This document shows positions 28,044-35,943 of a DNA stretch of 64,000 bases, piece after piece (position 1 is the first letter of the stretch; each line of letters begins with the position of its first letter). The translations under genes were made by a program, and so were the position numbers. The stretch is taken from the NCBI GenBank assembly GCA_017467585.1, contig JAFUSR010000004.1, forward strand, positions 283,563 through 347,562, given 5' to 3'. The DNA is from Clostridia bacterium (GTDB taxonomy: Bacteria; Bacillota; Clostridia; Christensenellales; UBA1242). The notes beneath the pieces are model-generated. The model was not told where the DNA came from. It saw only the letters and a program-made list of their open reading frames with translations, and searched no databases.

Positions 28044-28739
28044 ATGAAAAAATTAAAATATATTCTCACATCATTTGTTTTAGCATTAGTGCTTATTGTT
28101 CCTGCACTTGCCCTTGTTGGCTGTGCAAAGCATTTTAAAATTTCTATTTCAATTGCGGCAGGTGTTGGGGATGTAACAACAGTTAACCAATTAACACATG
28201 TTAAAAAGAGTCTTGTTGGAACAAACGACGTTGAAGAGGGCAGCAAATTTGAATATTCTGTTGTTCCACAAACAGGTTATGAAATTGACTATATTAAAGT
28301 TGACGGAAACACTCTTGAAAAGGGCACTGATTATTCAATTTCAGATTTAAGCGTTGACAAAACTTATGGCATTGCAAGATTGCTTCTTTCTGAAAGTGTA
28401 AACGCCGACCACACAATTGTTGTTGCATTTAAACTCAGAGAGTATTATTTGATTTCTTATGAGTATTATGACGCCACAGAAGAGGTCTATAAGCCACTTT
28501 TAAAAGCTGATGGAAGTGTTTACACTAAAACTGTTGAAAGAGACGAGGAAAACCGTTATACCTTTGATACAACAGGTTATAACGCTTTTGGAATGAGATA
28601 TTTAGATCACGAACTTTCAAAAGAGGGCAGCCCTGTTTATACGGCGGTTGAAGATAACGCTGCCACACCAATCGGCTATGACACAGTTTATCGCACAGAC
28701 AAAACAGAGGCAGAACTTAAAACCTTTTTAGGACTATAA
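28044..28739 (+). CDS. Secreted lipoprotein, unknown function
   Basis: A 231-aa protein with a signal peptide and lipobox (ALVGC, Cys near residue 27). It then has a strand-rich region with GYEIDYIKVDGNTLEKGTDY, resembling InlB/Flg_new-type modules, and a C-terminal domain rich in Tyr and Asp. It lies 83 bases downstream of the giant protein gene in the same direction and may be co-expressed and act with it at the cell surface. Good AAGGAAAAA site upstream. Confidence 0.65.
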   Translation: MKKLKYILTSFVLALVLIVPALALVGCAKHFKISISIAAGVGDVTTVNQLTHVKKSLVGTNDVEEGSKFEYSVVPQTGYEIDYIKVDGNTLEKGTDYSISDLSVDKTYGIARLLLSESVNADHTIVVAFKLREYYLISYEYYDATEEVYKPLLKADGSVYTKTVERDEENRYTFDTTGYNAFGMRYLDHELSKEGSPVYTAVEDNAATPIGYDTVYRTDKTEAELKTFLGL

Positions 28740-28753
28740 AAAACGCAATAAAA

Positions 28754-28781
28754 AAACACGGATTGTTCCGTGTTTTTTTTG
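28754..28781 (+). terminator. Terminator after the lipoprotein gene
   Basis: ACACGGA and TCCGTGT form a 7-bp stem with a TTGT loop, followed by eight T. On the minus strand it can also serve the convergent permease gene. Confidence 0.88.
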
Positions 28782-28788
28782 TTTGCTT

Positions 28789-29742
28789 TTATATTCCAAA
28801 CAACATCATGGCATAGCCAGTTATTATTCCAATTGCTGCCATAATTCCGATGATTGCAAAGTTTGCTTTTTGGTTCTTGTTTTGCTTAAACAAAACTAGA
28901 TATGCAATTCCTGCGTTGACAATCAGTCCTGCAAGACAAGCTGAAAAGCTGAGTCCGCCAATAAGCATTAAGTTGGTTAGAACAACACTACTTGCACAGT
29001 TAGGAATAAGGCCAATTAAGCAGGCGACGAGTGGGGTGAAATATTTAGCGCTAGTCAAAAACTCTGCAATTCGCTCTTCACCGACAAAGTAGATGAGAAG
29101 CCCAAACAAAACATTTACAACCAAAATGTATGCAAAGATTTTTAGTGTGTGAATAAGTGGGTGCAAAACATATTGTTTTGCTGGGTGAACATGGTCTTCT
29201 TCTATGTCGTGTCCGCAGCAACCTTTGTGAACAACCTCTTGGTTTTGTTCTTCAAGGTTTGCGTGGTCATGGTTGTGCTCCTCAGAAGCCTCTTCTTGTG
29301 GCAATACTTCTGCTGAAACAATTGGCTTTGTTTTAACGATTTTAGAGTTGATAAAATCAATTAAATAGCCAGCAACAACACCAATAACAAGTTTGCATGC
29401 AATTAAGGCAAGCAACATGTAGAGAACTTTAAGACTGTTCATGTTGCTGAGAAGTATTGGAACGGCTTCGTCGCTAGTGCTGATAAAAATTGCAATGAGT
29501 GTTCCGACAGTTATTTTTTGTCTGCTATAAAGGTCGGTTGCGACAACACTAAATCCGCATTGCGGAATCATTCCGAAGCTTGAACCAACAAGTGGAGCCC
29601 ACCTTCCTTTATAAAATTTTTCTGAGCCAACCCTTTTGCTTAGTAGTGTTTCTAGAAATTCAATCAAAACATAGGCAATAAACAAAAATGGCAGAAGTTT
29701 TAATGAATCTAACAGGGCATCTAAAAGCCAATCCCATTCCAT
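28789..29742 (-). CDS. ArsP_2-type 10-TM putative heavy-metal/manganese permease
   Basis: A 317-aa protein with two blocks of membrane spans. The duplicated signature motifs are GMIPQCGFSVVATDLYSR with STSDEAVP, and GLIPNCASSVVLTNLML. These define the putative 10-TM heavy-metal exporter family (ArsP_2). The central loop (about residues 150-190) is rich in His, Cys and Glu (EEHNHDHANLEE, KGCCGHDIEEDHVH), as expected for metal binding. The metal is not determined by sequence. It has a near-consensus promoter of its own. Confidence 0.75.
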   Translation of the reverse strand: MEWDWLLDALLDSLKLLPFLFIAYVLIEFLETLLSKRVGSEKFYKGRWAPLVGSSFGMIPQCGFSVVATDLYSRQKITVGTLIAIFISTSDEAVPILLSNMNSLKVLYMLLALIACKLVIGVVAGYLIDFINSKIVKTKPIVSAEVLPQEEASEEHNHDHANLEEQNQEVVHKGCCGHDIEEDHVHPAKQYVLHPLIHTLKIFAYILVVNVLFGLLIYFVGEERIAEFLTSAKYFTPLVACLIGLIPNCASSVVLTNLMLIGGLSFSACLAGLIVNAGIAYLVLFKQNKNQKANFAIIGIMAAIGIITGYAMMLFGI

Positions 29743-29766
29743 AAAATTCTCCTTAAAAACGAGTGA

Positions 29767-29795
29767 ATTGTAACATAATTTTTGAGCTTTGTCAA
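29767..29795 (-). promoter_or_regulatory. Promoter of the metal permease gene
   Basis: On the minus strand: TTGACA (29795-29790), 17 bp, TACAAT (29772-29767), then an AAGGAG ribosome site. Confidence 0.85.
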
Positions 29796-29831
29796 AATAT
29801 TTGTTTATTAACTAAAACATATTTTAATTGT

Positions 29832-29861
29832 TTGGCGGTTAGCTTGTGGTTATGTTATAAT
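29832..29861 (+). promoter_or_regulatory. Divergent promoter of the 29893-33944 gene group
   Basis: TTGGCG (29832-29837), 18 bp, TATAAT (29856-29861). Confidence 0.6.
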
Positions 29862-29892
29862 ATTTTTGTCTAAATTTTAGGTGGAGAAGACA

Positions 29893-31185
29893 ATGGATAA
29901 AAGAGAAATCAACCTTTTGCATAGAGAATACATCGAAAAGTGGGGCTATGCGCCAAAGCAGGCTGACTTTTTGTGCTCTCCATCGGAATATGTTGTTGCA
30001 TTAAAAAAAGCTTTAAGTTCTGGGGTTAAAATTGAAACACTTTTAAAGACAAACCCAAATAGAATTAAAAATCAACGCTTGATTAGCAGTTTAAATCAAA
30101 CAACGAGCACATCGGAAAAAATTAGCAGTGCACAGCACCAAGTTAAAACCAGACAAGACGAGAGGGCAACTTCTAACATTGCTAAAATTAAACATGGTGG
30201 GGCTGTTGAAGAATCAATTCAGACGCAAGAATTGCGCACTGTTCAGAGCAACAAAAATTTAAAAAAGACAAGACGTGCGGTTATTGTGCGTGACAACAGA
30301 GAGCATTTGCCAAGAACAATACTTGCAAAAACAGCAAACTTTATGAGTTTTGTGGCTGTTGCATTGGTGGGAATAGTTCTTGGAATCTTTGTTGGAAACA
30401 TGTTTGTTGCAAAGAGCACACTCGTTGATTATTCTAGTGTTGTTGAGGCAGATTATTTGCCGGCTTATGCAGACGTTTATGCTGCAAACAAAACAGCAAG
30501 CAAAGGGTCGGTTAACCCAGCAAATGCTTATGTTATGGCTGAATGGCAACTTTTGCAACAATCTGGAATTATTGAAAGTTATTCAATTGTGGGAACTGGA
30601 ACGGTTAAGGCCAATGTCTCGGGAATAACTCAAACTCAAAGAGTGAAAAAAACTGTTGAAAAAACAGCGGACACAATGACCGTCAATAACATTACAAAGG
30701 GACTTATTTCAACCGCAGAAAAAACAATTCAAAACATAGGCGAACAGACGCTAGAAAGCTATGTAACAAAGAGTGTAAACGACAATCTTGAACCTGGCTA
30801 TAGCTCAACACCAACAAAGGTTTATGACCTTGAAACACAATATGATGACTATCGAAAAGAATATGGCATAACACCATATGCATTTTTCCCATATCTTGTT
30901 AGCATAAAAACTGTTGAAAAAGGGGAATATCTTGGTGAACAAGATGGAGGCTATGCTTACAAAATAAAGTTAAATAACATAGCTGGCGTGGTTAACTATG
31001 TTCAATATATGGCTCACACCAGTGGACTTACTAGGCTTCCTACTTTCTATAATTTGACAATCAAATTTGTGGTTGATGAAAATTATAGATTTTTGAAGGT
31101 AGATTTGGAAGAAAGCTATCAGGTTTATTATCTTGGCCTTCCTGCAGAAACTGAATCTACAACAACCTTTGTCTTTAATTATTAA
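29893..31185 (+). CDS. Single-span membrane protein, unknown function
   Basis: A 430-aa protein. The cytoplasmic N-terminal part (about 1-140) is charged and contains EKWGYAPKQADFLCSPSEYV. One membrane span lies at about 147-172 (FMSFVAVALVGIVLGIFVG). The outside part (about 175-430) is a Thr-, Tyr- and Val-rich domain containing VMAEWQLLQQSG. No family recognised. ATG 29893 is preferred to the GTG at 29881 because GGTGGAG is then a well-placed ribosome site. The next gene starts 10 bases after its stop. Confidence 0.6.
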   Translation: MDKREINLLHREYIEKWGYAPKQADFLCSPSEYVVALKKALSSGVKIETLLKTNPNRIKNQRLISSLNQTTSTSEKISSAQHQVKTRQDERATSNIAKIKHGGAVEESIQTQELRTVQSNKNLKKTRRAVIVRDNREHLPRTILAKTANFMSFVAVALVGIVLGIFVGNMFVAKSTLVDYSSVVEADYLPAYADVYAANKTASKGSVNPANAYVMAEWQLLQQSGIIESYSIVGTGTVKANVSGITQTQRVKKTVEKTADTMTVNNITKGLISTAEKTIQNIGEQTLESYVTKSVNDNLEPGYSSTPTKVYDLETQYDDYRKEYGITPYAFFPYLVSIKTVEKGEYLGEQDGGYAYKIKLNNIAGVVNYVQYMAHTSGLTRLPTFYNLTIKFVVDENYRFLKVDLEESYQVYYLGLPAETESTTTFVFNY

Positions 31186-31195
31186 GGAGAACACA

Positions 31196-33442
31196 ATGTC
31201 AGAACAAATTCTTGAGAATTTAGAAGAATATTATGGAAATTGGTTTCAACACAACCAGGCTCCACAAATGACTAGTGAACTTTATCCTTACACGAGTTTG
31301 TTTAGTCCAATAACAATTAATAGGTGTGAAATTAAAAACCGAATTGTTATGGGGCCAATGGGAAATATCAACATGGCCGACGAACACGGCAAGCCAACTG
31401 AAAAAATGATAAAATATTTTGTTGAGCGAGCCAAGGGAAATGTTGGTCTTATTACTACTGGCTTAATTCCAACTAGTTTTGGTGTTGATCCATCACTTTT
31501 TGAGGGCGACAAACTATCATATTTCCCTCGAATTGATCGCAGCCGAACAAACATTAGTGGATGGCGCGATTTGGCTTATGGCGTTCATAGCTTTGGTAGC
31601 AAAATTTTTATTCAGCTAACAGCAGGTCTTGGAAGGGTGGGTAATCCGGAGTGTTTGGTTAAACAACTAAAATTGCCTGTTTCTGCAAGTTGGAATCCAA
31701 ACTATTATATTCCGGCAATTCCTTGCAAAAGGTTGAGCGACCACGCAATTAAAAAGATAGTTAAAAACACCGCACAGGCGGCTTGTGATGCGCAGGTTGC
31801 TGGCCTCGATGGTGTTTATCTTCATGGTCACGAAGGCTATTTAATGGAGCAACTTTCTAACACCGCTTTTAACCGCAGGAAATTGGGGAGATACTCCAAT
31901 TTCATGCAATTCGGGTTAGATATGGTCGAGGCGATTCGCTCTCGTTGTGGAGCTAATTTTCCGATTATGTATCGAATTGATTTGTCTCTTGCGCTTGGTA
32001 GCACTTATGGCGACAAAATGAACAAGGTTAATTCTCTCAAAAAATTTAAGAAAGAGAGAACAATTGAAGAGACTCTTGAATATATGGATAAGCTTGTTAA
32101 GGCTGGGGTTGATATGTTTGATGTTGACCTTGGTTGCTACGATAACTGGTGGCTGCCTCATCCTCCTGCAACAATGCCAAGTGGCTGTTATGTTGATATC
32201 GCGGAGATTGCAAAAAAACATTTTGAAGAAAATGGGATGAAGACAAATGCGGGCCAACCTGTTGCGGTTGTTGCCGTTGGAAAACTTGGCTATCCAGATC
32301 TTGCCGAAAAAGTGTTAAGGCAAAATAAGGCAGACATGGTTATGCTTGCACGTCCGCTTTTGGCAGATCCATTTTGGGCTCAAAAAGCTTATGAAGGAAG
32401 AGTTGAAGAAATAACACCTTGCATTGGGTGTCACGAAGCTTGCATAAAAGAATTTTTAGAGGGTGGACACCCACAGTGTGCGGTGTGTCCGAGAACTGGG
32501 TTTGAAGATGTTGACATTGATAGTCCAACAACAAAACAAAAAAGAGTTGCTGTTGTTGGGGCAGGTCCTGCTGGAGTTGTTGCGGCTGCCACTTTGTCAA
32601 AGCGCGGCCACGCTGTAGACCTTTATGAAAGGTCGTCAGAAATTGGCGGAACGTTAAAAATTGCAAGTGTTGCAAAAAATAAATACGAGTTAAAAAACTA
32701 TGTGAAATATTTGCAATTGTTGGTTAAAAAACTGCAAAACGAAGGCAAAATCAATGTATTTTTAGGTAAAAATGTAAAAAATGAAGAACTTGAAGCAAAA
32801 AATTATGACGCAATTATTTATGCTACGGGTTCTTTTTGCACAGGGCTGAATATCGATGGCGCAGTTCTGCCTCATGTTCACACTGTCACAGAAGCGCTTG
32901 AAAATTTATCGGTTTTTGACAACGCCTCTTCCGTGGCGATTATTGGCGGTGGAGACTCTGGATGTGAACTTGCATATATGCTTTCATATGAGATGGGCAA
33001 AAAAGTTACCATCTTAGAGAGTGGAAGCGCGCTTATGCGCACTTCTTGCACAGCAAATCGTGGTCACATTTTGCACTATCTTGAAAAGGCTGGGGTTAAA
33101 ACTTACAACTGTTGCAAGGTTCAAAGAATAGAAGAGGGGTATGTTGACATTTTGGCCAATATTCATAAAAGTGTTCCAAACCCTTATAACACTTGGCAAC
33201 CAATTTTGCCAGACAATGTGGTTAATCCACTTGCCAAAAAGATAAAACAAAAATTAAAAGCTGTTGCAGTTGATGCCGATGTTGTTATTTTTGCAGCAGG
33301 CACTCGCAGCGAAAACAGATTATATAAAGAGGCCTATGAAAAGCATATCGCCCCAGAAATTTATGCGGTTGGTGATGCTCAAAAATGTGGAAAAGTTTTT
33401 GTTGCAACCAAGCAGGCATATAATTTAGCGAGAAGCATTTAA
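31196..33442 (+). CDS. Old-Yellow-Enzyme family FMN/Fe-S/FAD oxidoreductase
   Basis: A 748-aa enoate reductase/2,4-dienoyl-CoA reductase type enzyme. The N-terminal TIM barrel (about 30-390) opens LFSPITINRCEIKNRIVMGPMG and binds FMN. A 4Fe-4S cluster motif has cysteines at 409, 412, 416 and 428. A C-terminal FAD/NAD(P) module has RVAVVGAGPAGVVAA and SVAIIGGGDSGCELAY glycine loops. Relatives reduce activated C=C bonds, including bile-acid intermediates (BaiCD-like), but the substrate cannot be named here. It is about 80 aa longer than typical relatives, with extra sequence near 280-340. ATG 31196 follows AAGGAG; an earlier frame start overlaps the previous gene. Confidence 0.8.
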   Translation: MSEQILENLEEYYGNWFQHNQAPQMTSELYPYTSLFSPITINRCEIKNRIVMGPMGNINMADEHGKPTEKMIKYFVERAKGNVGLITTGLIPTSFGVDPSLFEGDKLSYFPRIDRSRTNISGWRDLAYGVHSFGSKIFIQLTAGLGRVGNPECLVKQLKLPVSASWNPNYYIPAIPCKRLSDHAIKKIVKNTAQAACDAQVAGLDGVYLHGHEGYLMEQLSNTAFNRRKLGRYSNFMQFGLDMVEAIRSRCGANFPIMYRIDLSLALGSTYGDKMNKVNSLKKFKKERTIEETLEYMDKLVKAGVDMFDVDLGCYDNWWLPHPPATMPSGCYVDIAEIAKKHFEENGMKTNAGQPVAVVAVGKLGYPDLAEKVLRQNKADMVMLARPLLADPFWAQKAYEGRVEEITPCIGCHEACIKEFLEGGHPQCAVCPRTGFEDVDIDSPTTKQKRVAVVGAGPAGVVAAATLSKRGHAVDLYERSSEIGGTLKIASVAKNKYELKNYVKYLQLLVKKLQNEGKINVFLGKNVKNEELEAKNYDAIIYATGSFCTGLNIDGAVLPHVHTVTEALENLSVFDNASSVAIIGGGDSGCELAYMLSYEMGKKVTILESGSALMRTSCTANRGHILHYLEKAGVKTYNCCKVQRIEEGYVDILANIHKSVPNPYNTWQPILPDNVVNPLAKKIKQKLKAVAVDADVVIFAAGTRSENRLYKEAYEKHIAPEIYAVGDAQKCGKVFVATKQAYNLARSI

Positions 33443-33452
33443 GGGAAAATAA

Positions 33453-33944
33453 ATGAAGATAATTTATGTTCATCACGCTCACAGAGACAAAGGAAATCCT
33501 CCAAGCAAACACGACAACATAACAGCACTTGGTGAAGAGGATGCTGCTCTCACTGGCAAGATTTTAGAAATTGAAGTTGAAAGATATAAAACGCCAATTA
33601 AAGAAATCTATTCGTCGCCATATTTTCGTTGCAAAAAGACAACTGAAATAATCAACAAAAGTTTGAATTTGCCAATAATTTTTGATGAGCGACTTAATGA
33701 AATGGCTAGGGACGATGGCGAAACTTGGGTTCAAATGCAAGAAAGAATGCATGAAATGATTAAAGAAATTGTTTTTTCTCACAAAGATTCAGATGCTGTT
33801 GTTATTGTGACAAGTGGGGTAAATGTTGTTGCGTTTATGAATATTTGTTACAGACTCAAGCCAAGCGAAAACGCACCAATAATTTTTATTCCCAGCTGTT
33901 CACCACTAATATTTAACATAAGCAAAGAAAATTTTTGTAGTTAA
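33453..33944 (+). CDS. Histidine-phosphatase-fold protein with altered active site
   Basis: A 163-aa phosphoglycerate-mutase-like protein. The order of family motifs is visible: the first strand, an SSPYFRCKKTTEII segment (family: SSPxxRAxQTA) and a DERLNEM segment. However, the signature RHG is VHHAH here, and the second catalytic His normally found in a VSHG motif is replaced by VTSGVNV. It may be catalytically impaired or act differently. It lies 10 bases after the oxidoreductase gene in a likely operon. Confidence 0.6.
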   Translation: MKIIYVHHAHRDKGNPPSKHDNITALGEEDAALTGKILEIEVERYKTPIKEIYSSPYFRCKKTTEIINKSLNLPIIFDERLNEMARDDGETWVQMQERMHEMIKEIVFSHKDSDAVVIVTSGVNVVAFMNICYRLKPSENAPIIFIPSCSPLIFNISKENFCS

Positions 33945-33993
33945 TTCAAAATTTGGTTTTTGATTGAATTTGTTTGCTTGAGCGTTTATTTTA

Positions 33994-34022
33994 TTGACTT
34001 TCAATAATAATAAATATATAAT
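33994..34022 (+). promoter_or_regulatory. Promoter of the cysS leader
   Basis: TTGACT (33994-33999), 17 bp, TATAAT (34017-34022). The expected transcript start falls at or beside the leader-peptide ATG at 34029. Confidence 0.8.
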
Positions 34023-34028
34023 AATGGC

Positions 34029-34058
34029 ATGAAAACAATAATCTGTTGCTCAAAATAG
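34029..34058 (+). CDS. Cys-Cys leader peptide of cysS (MKTIICCSK)
   Basis: A nine-codon frame, ATG to TAG, encoding M-K-T-I-I-C-C-S-K. The two adjacent Cys codons (34044-34049) are striking because Cys is rare, and the downstream gene charges tRNA-Cys. It starts at the predicted transcription start, so it would be translated from a leaderless 5' end. The role inferred is sensing charged tRNA-Cys by ribosome stalling. Confidence 0.65.
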   Translation: MKTIICCSK

Positions 34059-34138
34059 TTTATTTATGGTTTTAGCGACTGTTGTTTATTCATGATTTTT
34101 GATTAGCAAGTGGTCGCCACTTGCTATTTTATTTTTTT
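34045..34138 (+). promoter_or_regulatory. Transcription attenuator upstream of cysS
   Basis: Three mutually exclusive pairings can be drawn. 1:2 is GTTGCT (34045-34050, over the Cys codons) with AGCGAC (34074-34079). 2:3 is 34075-34083 with 34109-34117, nine contiguous pairs including three wobbles. 3:4 is the terminator, TAGCAAGTGG (34104-34113) with CCACTTGCTA (34117-34126), 3-nt loop, then a T-rich tail. A ribosome stalled at the Cys codons would free segment 2 to form the antiterminator. No T-box features are present. Confidence 0.65.
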
Positions 34139-34151
34139 ATTAGGAGTTTTT

Positions 34152-35543
34152 ATGGCATTAAAAATTTATAACTCACTCACAAAAACGAAACAAGAATTTG
34201 TTCCAATTGAAAAGGGACATGTTGGAATGTATGTGTGCGGACCAACGGTTTATGGCCCATCTCATGTTGGCCACGCAAGAACATATGTCAACTTCGACAC
34301 CATAAGAAGATATCTTATGGCCTCTGGCTATGCTGTTAAGTTTGTTGAAAACATAACTGATGTTGGCCACCTTGTTGGCGATGGAGACAATGGCGAAGAC
34401 AAAATTGCAAAGCAGGCACTAAAAGAAAACTTAGACCCATATGCAATTGCTTATAAATATGAGTGTATGTTTTTTGATTGCATGGACAAGCTGAACATTT
34501 TGCGTCCAAGCATATCTTGCAGAGCTACTGGCTTTATTCCAGAAATGATAGACATGGTTCAAACAATTTTAGACAAGGGCTATGGTTATGTTACTCCAGC
34601 TGGAAATGTATATTTTCGCGTGAGAGATTATCACAAATATGGTCAACTTTCTAACCGCAAGTTAGACCAAGCAAAAAGCGGGGAGCGAATTGAGGTTGCA
34701 GACGACAAAGAAAATCCAGAAGATTTTGCACTTTGGAAAACAGCAGAGGGTGGGCACATTATGAAGTGGAAATCTCCATGGGGCGTTGGATATCCTGGTT
34801 GGCACCTTGAGTGCTCGGTTATGAGCAGAAAATTTTTGGGCGACACATTTGATATCCATGGTGGTGGACTGGATAACATTTTCCCTCATCACGAAAGTGA
34901 GTTTGCCCAAAGTGAAGTTACTACTGGCAAACCTTTTGTGCACTATTTTATGCACAATAACTTGGTTACTGTTAATGGAACAAAAATGGGTAAGAGTCTC
35001 GGAAACTTTATCACTCTAGACGATTTGTTCACTCGTCACAGCCCAATGGCAGTTAGATATTTCATTTTAAACTATCATTATCGCAGCCCACTAGATTTTA
35101 ATGAAACCGAAATTACAAAAGCTGAGGAACAACTTTCTAAAATTTTAGAAACATATCAAAAAATCGCAAAAACCAACTCAAATGGCGCAAAAAACGCCCA
35201 AATTGATCAAATTTATGCTGATTTTGTTGCTGCAATGGATGAAGATTTTAACACGCCTCTTGCAATTAGTGAACTTCTTAAACTCACAAAACTTGCCAAT
35301 TCTGCGATTGCTGCAGGAGAGAACCTGGCTGGCTATAAAGAAGTTTTCGACAAAATGTTTTATGTGCTTGGAATTGATGTAAATGTTGTTGAAGACAAAA
35401 ATAATGATAACGAAGAAAAACTTCTCGGATTAATTTCTGAAATTCGAAATGAACTTCGTGCAGAAAAAAATTATGCACTTTCAGATAAAATCAGAGACAG
35501 TCTTTCAGTGCTGGGAATAGAAAGCAAAGATAGGAAAATCTAA
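34152..35543 (+). CDS. cysS: Cysteinyl-tRNA synthetase
   Basis: A 463-aa class I synthetase of normal length. Zinc-binding Cys29 lies in VCGPTVYGP, the HIGH-type motif is HVGH (38-41), WHLECS and HHE supply further zinc ligands, and KMGKS (278-282) is the KMSKS motif. It charges tRNA-Cys. ATG 34152 follows TAGGAG; an earlier GTG (34110) lies inside the attenuator hairpin and is rejected. Monocistronic, with its own promoter and a leader-peptide attenuator. Confidence 0.96.
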   Translation: MALKIYNSLTKTKQEFVPIEKGHVGMYVCGPTVYGPSHVGHARTYVNFDTIRRYLMASGYAVKFVENITDVGHLVGDGDNGEDKIAKQALKENLDPYAIAYKYECMFFDCMDKLNILRPSISCRATGFIPEMIDMVQTILDKGYGYVTPAGNVYFRVRDYHKYGQLSNRKLDQAKSGERIEVADDKENPEDFALWKTAEGGHIMKWKSPWGVGYPGWHLECSVMSRKFLGDTFDIHGGGLDNIFPHHESEFAQSEVTTGKPFVHYFMHNNLVTVNGTKMGKSLGNFITLDDLFTRHSPMAVRYFILNYHYRSPLDFNETEITKAEEQLSKILETYQKIAKTNSNGAKNAQIDQIYADFVAAMDEDFNTPLAISELLKLTKLANSAIAAGENLAGYKEVFDKMFYVLGIDVNVVEDKNNDNEEKLLGLISEIRNELRAEKNYALSDKIRDSLSVLGIESKDRKI

Positions 35544-35596
35544 AATTATAATTGCTTTTACAGCATGAATAATTGAGGAATAGATTAGAAAAAATA

Positions 35597-35628
35597 AAAC
35601 AAAAAGCAGGAATTTCTTCCTACTTTTT
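35597..35628. terminator. Shared terminator between cysS and the tRNA-Leu 3' half
   Basis: AGCAGGAA and TTCCTACT form an imperfect hairpin, with T runs on both strands. It serves cysS on the plus strand and, before disruption, the tRNA-Leu gene on the minus strand. Confidence 0.75.
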
Positions 35629-35629
35629 T

Positions 35630-35684
35630 TGGTGCCGGTGGTCGGACTCGAACCGACACGAAGTTTCCCTCGACAGATTTTGAG
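35630..35684 (-). pseudogene. 3' half of the disrupted host tRNA-Leu(CAA) gene
   Basis: Reading the minus strand gives the second half of a type II tRNA: the anticodon loop remainder (CTCAAAATCTG), a long variable arm, a T arm GTCGG/CCGAC around TTCGAGT, the acceptor strand CACCGGC, discriminator A and encoded CCA. Upstream it runs into unrelated DNA. Its missing 5' half, ending in the same nine bases GATTTTGAG (plus-strand reading), is found at 47481-47521. Joined, they give an 87-nt tRNA with perfect 7-bp acceptor and 5-bp anticodon stems. Confidence 0.88.
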
Positions 35685-35818
35685 GGTGATGACTGCAAAT
35701 CTTGGCACACTTCAACATAATAGATTGGTGTCAATTTAGTTCAAACGGACAATTCAAAAATTCTCATATTTACACGAATACATCAACTAATTAGTGATAT
35801 TCCGTGTCATTTGTTTAG

Positions 35819-35862
35819 ATACAAGTTAAATCAGGTGTTAAACCCATTAACTTGTATTTTTT
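35819..35862 (+). terminator. 11-bp inverted repeat with T run at the island's left end
   Basis: ATACAAGTTAA (35819-35829) and TTAACTTGTAT (35847-35857) are perfect arms followed by a T run. It would stop transcripts entering from the left and insulate the rep gene. Otherwise 35685-35943 holds no gene; TTGAGGAAC at 35881-35889 is a possible integrase arm site (compare 47143-47260). Confidence 0.55.
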
Positions 35863-35943
35863 TGTAAATTCCTCACAACTTTGAGGAACAAGCAAGTTTA
35901 ACGCCTATCAAAAATCAATTTATATAGGAGTTAATATTATTAT

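Noticed and set aside
33945-34151. T-box riboswitch upstream of cysS
   Set aside because: No T-box sequence (AGGGTGG-type bulge) or specifier-loop stem is visible. The region instead has a Cys-Cys mini frame and a simple alternative-stem terminator.
34110-34151. Longer cysS start (GTG 34110, adding MVATCYFIFLLGVF)
   Set aside because: It begins inside the terminator hairpin and lacks a ribosome site. MALKIYNS at 34152 follows TAGGAG and matches family N-termini.
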